DNA of 64,000 nucleotides, from positions 3,410,001-3,474,000 of the forward strand of contig NZ_CP043727.1 of assembly GCF_009831415.1 (NCBI RefSeq). The letters are read 5' to 3'. Below the pieces are notes generated by a model that had not been told where the DNA came from, ran no database searches, and saw nothing but the letters and a program-made list of their open reading frames with translations. A program made the position numbers and the translations under genes. The first letter of the stretch is position 1, and each line of letters opens with the position of its first letter. The DNA is from Yersinia canariae. Its GTDB lineage: Bacteria > Pseudomonadota > Gammaproteobacteria > Enterobacterales > Enterobacteriaceae. This document shows positions 9,471-19,814 of the stretch, piece by piece.

Positions 9471-9836
9471 TCAAAACGTCAGAACTTTCTCGGCCGCTAG
9501 CGTCCATTGAGCCAGTTCACCCAAAGTACCGATTTCCACCCCATCAACTAAGGCTAACCCGCTAATACCACGCGCATCTGCACACGTTTTACAGAGTTTA
9601 ACCGGAACATTCTGTGCTGTGAGTATTTCTAACATTTGCTGCAAATTATAGCCTTCTCGCGGCTGTTGCCCATTAAGGCCAGCAATAACTGCATCAGACA
9701 TTAAAAATAGACGTAAATCGAGACTGGTCTGCTGCTCTTTTAATGCAATGGATAAACGCAGCGCATTAAATAAAGATTCCTGTCCATACGCAGCACCATT
9801 GGCAATAATGACCAGTGAACTCGTTTCATTACTCAT
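9471..9836 (-). CDS. ychN: DsrE/DsrF-family protein, YchN-like
   Basis: A 121-residue DsrE-fold protein very like E. coli YchN (ANGAAYGQESLFNALRLSIAL, then LDLRLFLMSDAV and GYNLQQMLEILTAQNVPVKLCKTC, ending WTLAAEKVLTF). The family forms small homo-oligomers related to sulfur-relay proteins. C82 and C85 (LCKTCADARG) are candidate reactive cysteines. The biochemical role of YchN is unknown. It starts 20 bases after the acrR stop on the same strand, so the two are probably cotranscribed. In E. coli ychN is elsewhere, so the location is unusual relative to that genome. Confidence 0.88.
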   Translation of the reverse strand: MSNETSSLVIIANGAAYGQESLFNALRLSIALKEQQTSLDLRLFLMSDAVIAGLNGQQPREGYNLQQMLEILTAQNVPVKLCKTCADARGISGLALVDGVEIGTLGELAQWTLAAEKVLTF

Positions 9837-9856
9837 ACAAACCTCTACAGTTAATC

Positions 9857-10507
9857 CTATGCCTTGCTGTTAGTCTCTTTTAGCAAGGAAAGGCTATGGC
9901 CTAGCATATCCAGATAAGCATCAATTAATACTGGTGCCTCTTGTTTTATATCAAAACTTTCCGGCATAAAAAGCCAGTTTTCCATCAAACCTGTAATATA
10001 GGCTCTCATGATAATCGCAGCTCGGCGAGTATCAAGATTTGTGGGCAGTTGATTGGCGTCAATACAGCCTTGTAAAACTGATTCAATTCGCTCATAGCTA
10101 GCTAAATCAAGGACTTTGCGTGCATCGTGGAAGGGGGTCATCTCTCCGACAAATTCACATTTATGGAATACAATTTCCATTAATGCGCGACGTCGGCAAT
10201 CCTCACGTGTAGAAACAAGAACATAAATGAGTATTTCACGCAGAATACGGAGTGGATTATCAGGATATTTTGCCTGATACTCTAATTCGAGCTGATCAAC
10301 TTTAGATTCTGATAACTCCCAAACTTCGTTAAACAGGTCTACCTTATTCTTGAAGTGCCAGTAAATTGCGCCTCGGGTCACACCAGCGGCGACAGCAATA
10401 TCAGTAAGTGAAGTGCCGGAAACACCGTGTGCAGAAAATTCCCGCACGGCGGCATCTAGAATTTGTTGCCGGGTCTCTTCAGCTTGCTGTTTGGTTTTTC
10501 GTGCCAT
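9857..10507 (-). CDS. acrR: TetR-family repressor AcrR
   Basis: AcrR represses acrAB and itself, and releases DNA on binding pump substrates. The 216-residue protein has a TetR N-terminal helix-turn-helix (about residues 28-52, [23 protein letters not shown]) and a helical ligand-binding C-terminal domain. It is divergent from acrA, with a near-perfect operator palindrome 29 bases upstream of its start. A ychN-like gene follows 20 bases after the stop. Confidence 0.97.
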   Translation of the reverse strand: MARKTKQQAEETRQQILDAAVREFSAHGVSGTSLTDIAVAAGVTRGAIYWHFKNKVDLFNEVWELSESKVDQLELEYQAKYPDNPLRILREILIYVLVSTREDCRRRALMEIVFHKCEFVGEMTPFHDARKVLDLASYERIESVLQGCIDANQLPTNLDTRRAAIIMRAYITGLMENWLFMPESFDIKQEAPVLIDAYLDMLGHSLSLLKETNSKA

Positions 10508-10535
10508 AGCGTTGTTTTTTCGAGGGGGTGCGATT

Positions 10536-10559
10536 TACATACATTAACGAATGTATGTA
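10536..10559. promoter_or_regulatory. AcrR operator in the acrR-acrA intergenic region
   Basis: A 24-bp inverted repeat: left arm TACATACATT (10536-10545), centre AACG, right arm AATGTATGTA (10550-10559). It matches the E. coli AcrR operator, differing only in the centre. Its place between the divergent genes fits repression of both. Confidence 0.9.
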
Positions 10560-10651
10560 CCATAGCACGCACATATAATTTACGCAGCAATGGGTTTTAA
10601 AGCTTGTGATCCATTGAATTAAATTAAAAATCGGACACTTGAGGTTTATCT

Positions 10652-11839
10652 ATGAGCAAAAACAGAGGGGTAATGCCTCTGGCTGCAATTCTGGTACTTT
10701 CAGGCAGCTTAGTACTTATAGGATGTAATGACAAAGATGCGGCGCAAGCCCATGCTCAACAGGCACCTGAAGTCGGCATTGTGACGTTGAAAGCTGCACC
10801 ACTGAATATCACAACCGAATTGCCTGGCCGCACGTCCGCATTCCGTGTTGCAGAAGTTCGTCCGCAAGTTAGCGGTATTATCCTTAAACGTAACTATGTT
10901 GAAGGCAGTGATGTCACCGCCGGAACATCACTTTATCAAATTGATCCTGCGACCTATCAGGCCGCTTATGACAGCGCAAAAGGTGATTTAGCTAAAGCAC
11001 AAGCAGCGGCTGAAATCGCCCGTCTGACCGTGAATCGCTACAAACCATTGCTGGGCACGAACTACATCAGTAAGCAAGAGTATGACCAAGCGGTGTCTGA
11101 TTCTATGCAAGCCAATGCTTCCGTTCTGGCGGCAAAAGCAGCGGTAGAAACTGCTCGTATTAATCTGGCTTATACCCAAGTCACCTCGCCAATCAGCGGG
11201 CGTACCGGTAAATCTTCAGTGACTGAAGGTGCATTGGTGACCAGTGGTCAGGCAACTGCAATGACTACCGTCCAACAACTTGACCCGATGTACGTTGATG
11301 TTACTCAGTCAAGCGATGAGTTCCTGCGCCTGAAAAAAGAGCTGACAGATGGCACGCTCAAACAAGAAAACGGTAAAGCTAAAGTTCGCTTGTTGCTGGA
11401 AAACGGCACTGAATATGCAGAAACCGGCACCTTAGAATTCTCTGGTGTGACCGTGGATGAAACCACCGGTTCTATTACTATCCGCGCCATTTTCCCTAAC
11501 CCGAATGAAGCGTTGTTACCAGGGATGTTTGTTCGCGCCCGTCTGGATGAAGGTGTCCGTCCTGATGCACTGTTAGTGCCTCAGCAAGGTATAACCCGTA
11601 ACCCACGTGGAGAAGCTACCGCGATGGTTGTTGGTGCAGATGACAAAGTTGAGTTGCGCACGTTAGTTGCTAACCAAGCTATTGGTGACAAATGGTTGGT
11701 CACTGAAGGGTTGAAAGCAGGTGATCGCGTTATTGTTTCCGGCTTGCAGAAAATCAGACCGGGCGTACAGGTAAAAGTGCAGGAAGCTACGGCGTCAGCA
11801 CCAAAAGAAGCCCCAGCTGATACAGCGAAGAAGTCTTAA
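10652..11839 (+). CDS. acrA: Multidrug efflux RND transporter periplasmic adaptor AcrA
   Basis: AcrA bridges AcrB in the inner membrane and TolC in the outer membrane. The 395-residue lipoprotein has a signal peptide with lipobox (LIGC, lipidated C25). A first half-lipoyl segment (about 60-100), an alpha-helical hairpin (about 100-170), the second lipoyl half (TSPISGRTGKSSVTEGALV) and beta-barrel/membrane-proximal domains follow. The tail is Ala/Lys-rich. It is 16 bases upstream of acrB in the same operon and is controlled by the AcrR operator upstream. Confidence 0.98.
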   Translation: MSKNRGVMPLAAILVLSGSLVLIGCNDKDAAQAHAQQAPEVGIVTLKAAPLNITTELPGRTSAFRVAEVRPQVSGIILKRNYVEGSDVTAGTSLYQIDPATYQAAYDSAKGDLAKAQAAAEIARLTVNRYKPLLGTNYISKQEYDQAVSDSMQANASVLAAKAAVETARINLAYTQVTSPISGRTGKSSVTEGALVTSGQATAMTTVQQLDPMYVDVTQSSDEFLRLKKELTDGTLKQENGKAKVRLLLENGTEYAETGTLEFSGVTVDETTGSITIRAIFPNPNEALLPGMFVRARLDEGVRPDALLVPQQGITRNPRGEATAMVVGADDKVELRTLVANQAIGDKWLVTEGLKAGDRVIVSGLQKIRPGVQVKVQEATASAPKEAPADTAKKS

Positions 11840-11855
11840 AAGGAGCCGGTAATTC

Positions 11856-14800
11856 ATGGCTAAGTTCTTTATAGATCGCCCCATTTTCGCTTGGGTTCTG
11901 GCTATCATTCTGATGTTGGCCGGTATCCTCGCGATAATGAAATTACCCGTTGCGCAATATCCGACCATTGCGCCACCGGCAATTTCAATCTCCGCCAACT
12001 ACCCTGGCGCCGATGCGACTACTGTTCAGAATACAGTAACGCAGGTTATCGAACAGAACATGAACGGTATCGATAACTTGCTGTACATGTCTTCCAGCAG
12101 TGACTCATCCGGTAACGTTCAGATAACGTTGACCTTTAACTCAGGCACTGACCCGGATATTGCTCAGGTTCAGGTCCAGAACAAACTGCAATTAGCCATG
12201 CCATTATTGCCGCAAGAAGTGCAGCAACAAGGTGTGAGTGTTGAAAAGTCCAGTAGTAGCTTCCTAATGGTTGCCGGTTTTATTTCTGAAGACGGCACCA
12301 TGCTACAAGAAGATATCGCTGACTATGTAGGTTCTAACGTTAAAGATCCCATCAGCCGTACCGCGGGTGTAGGTGATGTTCAGCTATTCGGTTCCCAGTA
12401 CGCGATGCGTATCTGGATGGATCCGCACAAACTGAATAACTACAACCTGACGCCGGTTGATGTTATCAATGCTATTAAAGTCCAAAATAACCAAGTAGCC
12501 GCGGGTCAGTTAGGTGGAACACCACCGGTACCAGGCCAGCAACTGAACTCATCTATCATTGCGCAGACACGTTTAACCAGCGCGGAAGAGTTCAGCAAAA
12601 TAATGCTGAAAGTGAATACAGATGGTTCGCAGGTTCGCCTAAAAGATGTGGCAATCGTGCAACTGGGGGCTGAAAACTATAACGTCATTGCCCGCTATAA
12701 CGGTAAACCGGCAGCGGGTATTGGTATCAAGCTGGCGACAGGGGCTAACGCCCTGAACACCTCTGCGGCAGTAAAAGCGGAACTGGCCAAATTACAGCCG
12801 TTCTTCCCTGCTGGCTTGAAAGTGGTTTATCCATATGACACCACACCATTCGTTAAAATCTCCATTAACGAAGTGGTTAAAACATTGGTAGAAGCCATCA
12901 TTCTGGTGTTCTTGGTTATGTATCTGTTCTTGCAAAACTTCCGTGCAACGTTGATTCCAACGATTGCAGTACCGGTTGTATTGCTCGGGACATTCGCCAT
13001 TCTCTCCGCTTTGGGCTATTCGATAAACACCCTAACGATGTTTGGGATGGTGTTGGCGATAGGGCTATTGGTGGATGACGCCATCGTCGTCGTCGAGAAC
13101 GTCGAACGTGTGATGCAAGAGGAAGGGCTGCCGCCGAAAGAAGCCACCAAAAAATCCATGGAGCAAATCCAAGGTGCTTTGGTGGGGATTGCGATGGTGC
13201 TGTCTGCGGTATTTATCCCAATGGCCTTCTTCGGTGGTGCTACTGGGGCTATTTATCGTCAGTTCTCCATTACTATCGTATCGGCGATGGTGCTCTCGGT
13301 ACTGGTGGCATTGATTCTGACACCAGCATTGTGCGCAACGATGCTGAAACCTATCGCGAAAGGCGAGCATGGGCCAAAAACCGGCTTCTTCGGTTGGTTT
13401 AACCGCATGTTCGATAAAAGTACTCACCACTATACCGACAGCGTTGCCAATATCTTGCGCAGCACGGGGCGTTATCTGGTTATCTATCTGGCGATTGTGA
13501 TTGGTATGGGAGTGCTGTTCCTGCGCTTACCGTCCTCATTCTTGCCGGAAGAGGATCAGGGTGTGTTCCTGACCATGGTGCAACTGCCTGCGGGTGCGAC
13601 ACAAGAACGTACTCAGAAAGTGCTAAATCAGGTAACTGACTATTATCTCGACAAAGAAAAAGACGTGGTTAATTCGGTATTTACCGTTAACGGCTTCGGT
13701 TTCAGTGGTCAAGGTCAGAACACCGGTCTGGCATTCGTCAGTCTGAAAAACTGGGATGAACGTCCGGGTGAGCAAAACAAAGTGCCAGCCATTGTTGGCC
13801 GCGCCTCCGCTGCTTTCTCGCAAATTAAAGACGGTTTAGTCTTCGCCTTTAACTTGCCAGCTATTGTGGAACTGGGTACGGCAACCGGCTTCGACTTCCA
13901 GTTGATTGATCAGGGTAACGTTGGGCATCAGAAATTAACTGAAGCGCGTAACCAACTGCTTGGCATGGCGGCGCAACATTCGGATATGCTGGTGGGCATG
14001 CGCCCTAACGGACTGGAAGATACACCACAGTTCAAAGTGGAAGTTGATCAGGAAAAAGCACAAGCGCTTGGCGTCGCTATTTCTGATATCAATACCACGC
14101 TAGGTTCTGCAATGGGCGGCAGCTATGTAAATGACTTTATCGACCGTGGTCGTGTTAAAAAAGTTTACGTGCAAGCTGATGCGCCATTCCGCATGCTACC
14201 GGATGATATTGATAAGTGGTATGTCCGTAACAGCTCAGGCCAGATGGTGTCATTTGCCACCTTCTCCAGCGCAAAATGGGAATACGGCTCACCGCGTCTG
14301 GAACGTTATAACGGCTTGCCATCCATGGAAATTCTGGGTCAAGCAGCACCGGGGAAAAGTACCGGTGAAGCCATGGACTTGATGCAAGAATTGGCGGCTA
14401 AATTACCTAGTGGCGTGGGTTATGACTGGACCGGTATGTCCTATCAGGAACGTCTGTCGGGTAACCAGGCTCCAGCACTGTATGCTATCTCACTGATAGT
14501 GGTCTTCTTGTGTCTGGCTGCGTTGTATGAAAGCTGGTCGATTCCATTCTCGGTCATGTTGGTGGTTCCACTGGGTGTGGTTGGTGCGTTACTGGCTGCC
14601 TCACTACGCGGTTTAAACAACGACGTTTACTTCCAAGTCGGCTTGTTGACCACGATTGGGCTATCAGCGAAGAACGCCATCTTGATTGTCGAGTTCGCTA
14701 AGGACTTGATGGACAAAGAAGGTAAAGGCTTGGTGGAGTCAACATTGGAGGCGGTGCGTATGCGTCTGCGACCAATCTTGATGACCTCACTGGCCTTTAT

Positions 14801-15008
14801 CCTTGGGGTTCTGCCACTGGTTATCAGTAGCGGTGCAGGTTCTGGTGCACAGAATGCGGTTGGTACCGGGGTCATGGGCGGTATGATAACGGCCACAGTA
14901 CTGGCCATCTTCTTTGTTCCGGTATTCTTCGTGGTGGTTCGCCGCCGCTTCAGCCGGAAAAGTGAAGATGTAGAACATGCACATGCTGTTGACCATAAGG
15001 TGAAGTAA
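11856..15008 (+). CDS. acrB: Multidrug efflux RND transporter permease AcrB
   Basis: AcrB is the trimeric proton-driven pump that exports drugs, bile salts and dyes with AcrA and TolC. The 1050-residue protein has twelve transmembrane helices and two large periplasmic loops. The proton-relay pair D407/D408 lies in [18 protein letters not shown]. Other family hallmarks are [14 protein letters not shown] at the N-terminus and the [16 protein letters not shown] segment with the TM10 lysine. An AGGAGCC ribosome site precedes the ATG. A strong terminator follows at 15041, ending the acrAB operon. Confidence 0.98.
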   Translation: MAKFFIDRPIFAWVLAIILMLAGILAIMKLPVAQYPTIAPPAISISANYPGADATTVQNTVTQVIEQNMNGIDNLLYMSSSSDSSGNVQITLTFNSGTDPDIAQVQVQNKLQLAMPLLPQEVQQQGVSVEKSSSSFLMVAGFISEDGTMLQEDIADYVGSNVKDPISRTAGVGDVQLFGSQYAMRIWMDPHKLNNYNLTPVDVINAIKVQNNQVAAGQLGGTPPVPGQQLNSSIIAQTRLTSAEEFSKIMLKVNTDGSQVRLKDVAIVQLGAENYNVIARYNGKPAAGIGIKLATGANALNTSAAVKAELAKLQPFFPAGLKVVYPYDTTPFVKISINEVVKTLVEAIILVFLVMYLFLQNFRATLIPTIAVPVVLLGTFAILSALGYSINTLTMFGMVLAIGLLVDDAIVVVENVERVMQEEGLPPKEATKKSMEQIQGALVGIAMVLSAVFIPMAFFGGATGAIYRQFSITIVSAMVLSVLVALILTPALCATMLKPIAKGEHGPKTGFFGWFNRMFDKSTHHYTDSVANILRSTGRYLVIYLAIVIGMGVLFLRLPSSFLPEEDQGVFLTMVQLPAGATQERTQKVLNQVTDYYLDKEKDVVNSVFTVNGFGFSGQGQNTGLAFVSLKNWDERPGEQNKVPAIVGRASAAFSQIKDGLVFAFNLPAIVELGTATGFDFQLIDQGNVGHQKLTEARNQLLGMAAQHSDMLVGMRPNGLEDTPQFKVEVDQEKAQALGVAISDINTTLGSAMGGSYVNDFIDRGRVKKVYVQADAPFRMLPDDIDKWYVRNSSGQMVSFATFSSAKWEYGSPRLERYNGLPSMEILGQAAPGKSTGEAMDLMQELAAKLPSGVGYDWTGMSYQERLSGNQAPALYAISLIVVFLCLAALYESWSIPFSVMLVVPLGVVGALLAASLRGLNNDVYFQVGLLTTIGLSAKNAILIVEFAKDLMDKEGKGLVESTLEAVRMRLRPILMTSLAFILGVLPLVISSGAGSGAQNAVGTGVMGGMITATVLAIFFVPVFFVVVRRRFSRKSEDVEHAHAVDHKVK

Positions 15009-15040
15009 CCCAATCGGGCAACTCGTCATGTCATATTTGA

Positions 15041-15066
15041 AAGGCCGCAAATGCGGCCTTTTTCTT
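15041..15066 (+). terminator. Rho-independent terminator of acrAB
   Basis: AAGGCCGC-AAAT-GCGGCCTT followed by TTTCTTTT just after acrB. Between here and 15250 there is AT-rich DNA with no gene and presumably the promoter of yhfY. Confidence 0.92.
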
Positions 15067-15250
15067 TTCCTCTCATCAATCACGGCCACAGTTCCACAGT
15101 AGAAAACAGGGCTATATCATCGCACTGAAGCAGCGAATTTCGGCGGAGTGATTATATTGTGATCAATATACCAAATAGCGGTTTGAGCATTTGCAGCGAA
15201 GCAATAAATTATTATGATAGAAATATTCATAAAAATGAAGATAAAGACAA

Positions 15251-15613
15251 ATGGAAACAAGATTAAAAATCTTATATGACGCTCAGGTTATTGATTCCAC
15301 AGTCTACTTTGGGATGCTTAATGTGCTCACTCGCTTGGAGCAACACTGGCAATTATCTATTCGCCATCCCCAAGGAGAAATATTAATCACTCACATGGCG
15401 AATGCGTTGATGCGAGCCCGTCAAGGACAGGTTATTCCGACTATCGACGATGAGATATTAAAAGAGATTGAAACTACGGCAATTTTTGCCAATATCAGGG
15501 AAATTAATAGCGATTTACTCTCACTGTTTGCCTTCGAAGTACCCGACCACGAATTAGGATATTTATTAGCAAACTTATATGGCCTGCATCTGGCCCAGCA
15601 GACAGAGAGCTAA
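15251..15613 (+). CDS. yhfY: PRD-domain protein YhfY
   Basis: A 120-residue protein consisting of little more than one PTS-regulation-domain-like helical bundle, matching E. coli YhfY in length and neighbours. PRDs usually carry phosphorylatable histidines in antiterminators and activators. Here there is no attached RNA- or DNA-binding domain, so the partner is unknown. It is the first of three genes (yhfY, yhfX, yhfW) in the same transcription order as the E. coli yhf cluster. The rest of that cluster (yhfZ before, php-yhfU-yhfT-yhfS after) is absent. Confidence 0.78.
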   Translation: METRLKILYDAQVIDSTVYFGMLNVLTRLEQHWQLSIRHPQGEILITHMANALMRARQGQVIPTIDDEILKEIETTAIFANIREINSDLLSLFAFEVPDHELGYLLANLYGLHLAQQTES

Positions 15614-15661
15614 TAATTTTGATCCCCACTAAATATTCAAAAAAATGAAAGAATCATTTTA

Positions 15662-15718
15662 CTTTAAATAATTCGAGAGAGCAGCCAACGCCATGCAGCT
15701 TGAAGTATGACAAGTATA
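15662..15718. repeat. Short intergenic palindromic repeat, copy 3
   Basis: Left end taaataattcgaga, core GCAGCCAACGCCATGCAG, right end cttgaagtatgacaagtata. It is closely similar to copy 1 at 4509. It lies between yhfY and yhfX, just before the yhfX start. Confidence 0.65.
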
Positions 15719-15731
15719 TTAGGGACAGAAT

Positions 15732-16907
15732 ATGCTACTAAAAGCATTACAAAAACAGAATCCAGCGCTCGTAGAAGCGGCACTTTTGCTATGGCAACAA
15801 GGGATGATTAAACCTGACAGCTACGTTATTGATGTTGATCAGGTCAGAAAAAATGCACGTTTACTGCTGGAAACCGCAACACAGTGTGGCATTACACTTT
15901 ATCTCATGAGCAAACAGTTTGGCCGAAATCCCCTGCTGTGCAAGCTCCTGCTGGAATGTGGCTATCAGGGTATTGTGGCGGTGGATTTCAAAGAGGCGCG
16001 CCAGCTCTATCAACATAACTTGCCGGTCGCCCACATTGGCCATTTAGTGCAAATCCCAAGCGGGATGGTGGATGAGGTTGTCTCCCGTCACCCCGAGGTC
16101 ATTACAGTCTACAGTGTCGCCAAAGCACGAGAAATTGCCAACGCCGCCGTGCGCCAGAACAAAGAACAAGCGCTGTTATTAAAAGTTTGGCACCCCGGTG
16201 ATTTGGTTTATCCGGGACAAGAAGCTGGCTTTTCTTTGAATGAATTACCCATTGTTATCAATGAAATAAAAGCAATCCCCGGCATTCGTTTGGTGGGTGT
16301 CACGCATTTCCCCTGCATGCTTTTTGATAATGAAAAAGGCAAAACATTGCCCAGCCCGAATCTCAATACATTGATTGAGGCAAAAAGTATTCTTGAGCAA
16401 CAAGGCATCCCTGTGGAGCAGGTTAATGGCCCTTCCGCAACCAGTGTTGAAAGCCTACCGCAACTGGCTAAATGGGGTGTAACCCATGCAGAGCCAGGTC
16501 ATTCATTGACAGGAACAATGCCTTCTAACCAGCAGGGAAATCAGCCCGAGCATGTCGCCATGCTTTATCTGACCGAGATTTCGCATTGTCATCAAGGCAA
16601 AAGTCATTGCTACGGAGGCGGATACTATCGGCGTGGTCATTTGAGCAATGCACTGGTGTATGACCAGCAATGGCAGACCAGTAAGGTGCAAAGCCCCGCT
16701 AATGACAGCATCGACTATACCTTGAGCCTGACCGACGCCTTTGCCGTCGGTAGCCCGGTGGTAATGTGCTTTCGCACACAAATTTTCGTCACCCGCAGTG
16801 ACGTGGCACTGGTGGCAGGGATCCAGTCAGGTCAGCCCATATTGCTCGGAATTTATGATAGTCAGGGGAATACCATTCCAGTGTCCACCGGACAGGAGGG
16901 GTTATGA
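15732..16907 (+). CDS. yhfX: PLP-dependent alanine-racemase-fold protein YhfX
   Basis: A 391-residue member of the family that has the alanine racemase N-terminal fold. The probable PLP lysine is K61 in [12 protein letters not shown], after the strand [15 protein letters not shown]. Conserved features include [30 protein letters not shown] and [11 protein letters not shown]. The substrate is unknown even in E. coli; racemase or decarboxylase activity would be a guess. The stop overlaps the yhfW start by four bases (ATGA), so the two products are probably made together and act on related substrates. Confidence 0.85.
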   Translation: MLLKALQKQNPALVEAALLLWQQGMIKPDSYVIDVDQVRKNARLLLETATQCGITLYLMSKQFGRNPLLCKLLLECGYQGIVAVDFKEARQLYQHNLPVAHIGHLVQIPSGMVDEVVSRHPEVITVYSVAKAREIANAAVRQNKEQALLLKVWHPGDLVYPGQEAGFSLNELPIVINEIKAIPGIRLVGVTHFPCMLFDNEKGKTLPSPNLNTLIEAKSILEQQGIPVEQVNGPSATSVESLPQLAKWGVTHAEPGHSLTGTMPSNQQGNQPEHVAMLYLTEISHCHQGKSHCYGGGYYRRGHLSNALVYDQQWQTSKVQSPANDSIDYTLSLTDAFAVGSPVVMCFRTQIFVTRSDVALVAGIQSGQPILLGIYDSQGNTIPVSTGQEGL

Positions 16908-18169
16908 GTAAGTTCATCGTGCTGGTCATCGACAGTTTTGGCGTGGGTGCCATGCCGGATGTCTCTGAAGTTCGCCCACAGGATATGGGAGCGAATACCT
17001 GCGCCCATATTTTGCAAACCTACCCAAAATTGCGTTTACCCAACTTGGAAAAACTGGGGTTACTCAATGCGTTGCATATCGGTTCTCCTGATTTCCATGG
17101 CAGCGTAATGCAAGATAATCCTCAAGCCAGCTTTGGGGTTGCGCTGTTGCAACATGAAGGTGGCGATACCTTCATGGGCCATCAAGAAATCATGGGAACC
17201 CTACCCCGCTCGCCTCTCAGTATGCCGTTTTCCACTGTAAAGGCGCGGGTGGCAGATGCATTACGCCAGCAAGGTTATCAAGTTGAAGAGCGCGGAGCGC
17301 CTGATGATAGCAGTGATTTGCAATTTTTATGGGTCAATAACTGTGTCGCAATTGGTGATAATCTTGAAGCCGATTTAGGCCAAGTGTTTAATATTTGTGC
17401 TAATTTAAGCGCCATTAATTTTGAGCAAGTCGAAAAAATAGGTCGGATAGTGCGCGGTTGTGTGGAAGTCAACCGGGTTATCGCCTACGGCGGGCAACTG
17501 ATGAATAGTCACGCAATCATCAGTGCGGCCGAAGTTAAGCAACAGCTTTACATTGGTATTAATAGCCCGAAATCCGGTGTTTACGATAATGCTTTTCAGG
17601 TCATTCATCTGGGTTATGGTGTGGACGCTGATGTTCAGGTGCCGCGTCAGCTCGATAAAATCAATATTCCCACCGTGCTGGTGGGGAAAGTGGCTGATAT
17701 TGTGACTAATCCTGCGGGGCGCAGCTACCAACAATTGGTCGATTCCCAAGCTATCCTGGATATCACTTTAGAAGAAGTACAAAGTGCGGGCAGCGCATTA
17801 ATCTGTACTAATATTCAAGAAACTGATTTGGCCGGCCATGGTCAGGATGTCGCGCGCTATGCAGAACGGCTGCAATTAGTTGATAACATGTTGGGTAAAA
17901 TAACAGCGGCCATGGCGACCGGTGACTGCTTGGTTGTGATGGCAGATCACGGCAATGACCCAACCATCGGCCACAGCAAACACACGCGGGAGCAAGTTCC
18001 GTTACTGGTCTATCATGCGGGAATAACGCATTGTCAGCAAAAAGGCATTCACCTGGGTAGCCGAAAAACAATGTCAGATGTTGGCGCGACAGTGTGTGAG
18101 TTCTTCGCCGCGTCAGCCCCACAAAACGGTCAATCTTTCTGGCAACAGCTCACTGACGCCAGTAAGTAG
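16904..18169 (+). CDS. yhfW: Phosphopentomutase-like metalloenzyme YhfW
   Basis: A 421-residue protein of the alkaline phosphatase superfamily most like DeoB phosphopentomutase, matching E. coli YhfW. Metal-site motifs are visible: N-terminal [12 protein letters not shown] (D10), [13 protein letters not shown], and [20 protein letters not shown] (D348, H349, H360). These fit a two-Mn/Zn centre. It may move a phosphate within a sugar phosphate or related ester, but the substrate is not known. It is translationally coupled to yhfX and ends at a strong terminator. Confidence 0.83.
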   Translation: MSKFIVLVIDSFGVGAMPDVSEVRPQDMGANTCAHILQTYPKLRLPNLEKLGLLNALHIGSPDFHGSVMQDNPQASFGVALLQHEGGDTFMGHQEIMGTLPRSPLSMPFSTVKARVADALRQQGYQVEERGAPDDSSDLQFLWVNNCVAIGDNLEADLGQVFNICANLSAINFEQVEKIGRIVRGCVEVNRVIAYGGQLMNSHAIISAAEVKQQLYIGINSPKSGVYDNAFQVIHLGYGVDADVQVPRQLDKINIPTVLVGKVADIVTNPAGRSYQQLVDSQAILDITLEEVQSAGSALICTNIQETDLAGHGQDVARYAERLQLVDNMLGKITAAMATGDCLVVMADHGNDPTIGHSKHTREQVPLLVYHAGITHCQQKGIHLGSRKTMSDVGATVCEFFAASAPQNGQSFWQQLTDASK

Positions 18170-18250
18170 TCAGATATATTCAGATTATTTGCTGCCCTGG
18201 GTAACACATCGCCGCTTAACAGCAGGTCACAACTCCCCACCTTAAAAAGT

Positions 18251-18298
18251 CCGCAAACTTTATGGAGTCAGTTTACTTCGGTTTGCGGTTTTTTTTAT
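18251..18298 (+). terminator. Rho-independent terminator after yhfW
   Basis: CCGCAAAC (18251-18258) pairs with GTTTGCGG (18281-18288), followed by eight T residues. The 22-base loop is partly self-complementary. Confidence 0.9.
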
Positions 18299-18334
18299 TC
18301 GGACTTGAAACTGAAAAATGAATGGAGCATAATC

Positions 18335-18353
18335 ATTGTTATATTATAACATA
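18335..18353. promoter_or_regulatory. Zur box upstream of rpmE2-rpmJ2
   Basis: The palindrome TGTTATATTATAACA (18337-18351) matches the enterobacterial Zur consensus core TGTTATAnTATAACA at every position. It ends 18 bases before the rpmE2 ATG and overlaps the likely -10 region, fitting repression by zinc-loaded Zur. Confidence 0.88.
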
Positions 18354-18369
18354 ACAAATGGAGTTCTTT

Positions 18370-18630
18370 ATGAAACCCGGCATCCATCCTAACTATCGGA
18401 CTGTGGTTTTTCACGATACCAGTGCAGACACTTATTTCACCGTGGGTTCAACCATTGCCACTGAGCGCACGATTGAACGCGATGGGCAGACCTATCCTTA
18501 TGTCACATTGGATATTTCTTCTGCTTCGCACCCGTATTACACCGGTAAACAGAAAGAGTTTTCAAAAGAAGGCAGCACCGCGCGTTTCCATCAGCGTTTT
18601 GGCAGCTTCCTGACCAAAAAAGCCAGCTAA
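18370..18630 (+). CDS. rpmE2: Zinc-independent 50S ribosomal protein L31 type B
   Basis: An 86-residue L31 paralog (YkgM type). It contains no cysteine at all, so it lacks the zinc ribbon of the primary L31. Family motifs: [10 protein letters not shown], then [11 protein letters not shown] and [12 protein letters not shown]. Under zinc starvation this form replaces zinc-binding L31 and frees zinc. I start at 18370: GGAG lies six bases upstream, whereas the in-frame ATG at 18358 has no ribosome site. A perfect Zur-type box lies just upstream and rpmJ2 follows 15 bases later. Confidence 0.95.
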   Translation: MKPGIHPNYRTVVFHDTSADTYFTVGSTIATERTIERDGQTYPYVTLDISSASHPYYTGKQKEFSKEGSTARFHQRFGSFLTKKAS

Positions 18631-18645
18631 TTCTGAAGGTTGATT

Positions 18646-18789
18646 ATGCAAGTATTGAGTTCATTACGTTCAGCAAAAAACCGCCATCCCGATTGCAAAA
18701 TCGTCCGTCGCCGTGGGCGGGTGTATGTTACTTGCAAAAGCAATCCACGTTTTAAAGCGGTTCAGGGAGGAACCCATAAGAAGCGCTGA
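18646..18789 (+). CDS. rpmJ2: Zinc-independent 50S ribosomal protein L36 type B
   Basis: A 47-residue L36 paralog (YkgO type): [17 protein letters not shown] at the start and [17 protein letters not shown] later, ending GGTHKKR. Only two cysteines remain (C17, C30), so the four-ligand zinc site of primary L36 is incomplete. It follows rpmE2 by 15 bases with its own AAGG ribosome site and shares its Zur-controlled promoter. A strong hairpin follows. Confidence 0.94.
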   Translation: MQVLSSLRSAKNRHPDCKIVRRRGRVYVTCKSNPRFKAVQGGTHKKR

Positions 18790-18813
18790 TGTTGAGTATT
18801 TTATCTATCATTA

Positions 18814-18844
18814 AAAAGCCCCGTTGCTGCCCAACGGGGCTTTG
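18814..18844. terminator. Bidirectional terminator between rpmJ2 and the importer operon
   Basis: AAAGCCCCGTT pairs with AACGGGGCTTT round a short loop between the convergent rpmJ2 and the binding-protein gene. A-rich and T-rich flanks on both sides allow use on either strand. Confidence 0.85.
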
Positions 18845-18904
18845 CTATTTGTCATAAAAGGCGTGAGAAATCAGCCCCAAAGTTCCCTCCGAGGCTGCGC
18901 TATT

Positions 18905-19786
18905 TTACTGCTTCATACTGTTCACAATAGTATCCACATTGTGTTTAAACGCTTGTGCATAAGTCGCCGCTGGGCCATCGGCAGCAGATAGCGCCTCTGG
19001 ATAAAGCTCGCCACCGGCTTGTGCGCCACTGGCCTCGGCAATTTGTTTTACCAATCGGGGATCTGTCTGGTTTTCAATAAAGTAGGTTTTTATTTTCTCT
19101 TGCTTGATTTGATTAATCAGCGCGGCAACCCCACTGGCACTGGCTTCAGACTCGGTAGAAAATCCTACAGGTGACAAGAAGTTAACCCCATACTCCTGGC
19201 TAAAGTAACCAAAGGCATCATGGCTGGTCAGAACTTTTCGCTGCCCGGCAGGGATCGCGGCAAATTGCGCTTTGGCGTAAGCATCCAGTTTTTCCAACTG
19301 CTGAATATATTCGCCCCCGCGCTGACGGAAATAATCGGCATCTTCCGGATCAGCAACAATTAACGCATTCATCACGTTATTAGCATATTTAATACCATTC
19401 GCCATACTGTTCCATGCATGGGGATCGGTTACCATTTTCCCCTCTTCATCCAGCTTGCGGGTATCGACTCCGGTAGAGGCGACGACGACCTGCCCTTTAT
19501 AACCAGAGGCCGTAATCAGCCGCTCCAACCAGCCCTCTAACCCCAATCCACTGACAAACACCACATCAGCTTTGGACAATTGCTTACTATTTTTTGGTGT
19601 AGGTTCAAAACCATGGGGATCACCATTTGGGCCAACCAAGGTAACCACATTGACATGCTCGCCCCCAACCTGCTGGACGATATCACCTAGAATAGAAAAA
19701 CTGGCAACGGCCTCAACTGTTTTAGCCATCGCCAGTGGGCTTGACAGTAGGGCAGCCACCGCCAAACTAACAGGTAAATACTTCAT
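18905..19786 (-). CDS. Metal ABC transporter substrate-binding protein (TroA/ZnuA family, probably zinc)
   Basis: A 293-residue cluster A-I periplasmic binding protein with a signal peptide (cleavage near AMAKT, about residue 21). Likely ligands are H58 (NGDPHGFEP), H123 (DPHAW), H189 (TSHDAF) and E264 or nearby. A third histidine, where Mn-type proteins carry Glu, favours zinc. The His-rich loop of ZnuA is absent. It is the third gene of an ATPase-permease-binding protein operon with a Zur-type box upstream. It may correspond to the second zinc importer described in Klebsiella as ZniCBA, but I cannot confirm orthology, so no symbol is given. Manganese transport is the main alternative. Confidence 0.88.
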   Translation of the reverse strand: MKYLPVSLAVAALLSSPLAMAKTVEAVASFSILGDIVQQVGGEHVNVVTLVGPNGDPHGFEPTPKNSKQLSKADVVFVSGLGLEGWLERLITASGYKGQVVVASTGVDTRKLDEEGKMVTDPHAWNSMANGIKYANNVMNALIVADPEDADYFRQRGGEYIQQLEKLDAYAKAQFAAIPAGQRKVLTSHDAFGYFSQEYGVNFLSPVGFSTESEASASGVAALINQIKQEKIKTYFIENQTDPRLVKQIAEASGAQAGGELYPEALSAADGPAATYAQAFKHNVDTIVNSMKQ

Positions 19787-19814
19787 TTAACTCTCCTTTA
19801 ATGACAGATACTTC

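Noticed and set aside
10565..10606. Possible mar/sox/rob box upstream of acrA
   Set aside because: The best alignment had about three mismatches in conserved positions, so it was not reported as a site.
13065..13430. 121-codon minus-strand frame inside acrB
   Set aside because: Antisense to the transmembrane core of AcrB; His/Gln-rich readings are typical of such shadows.
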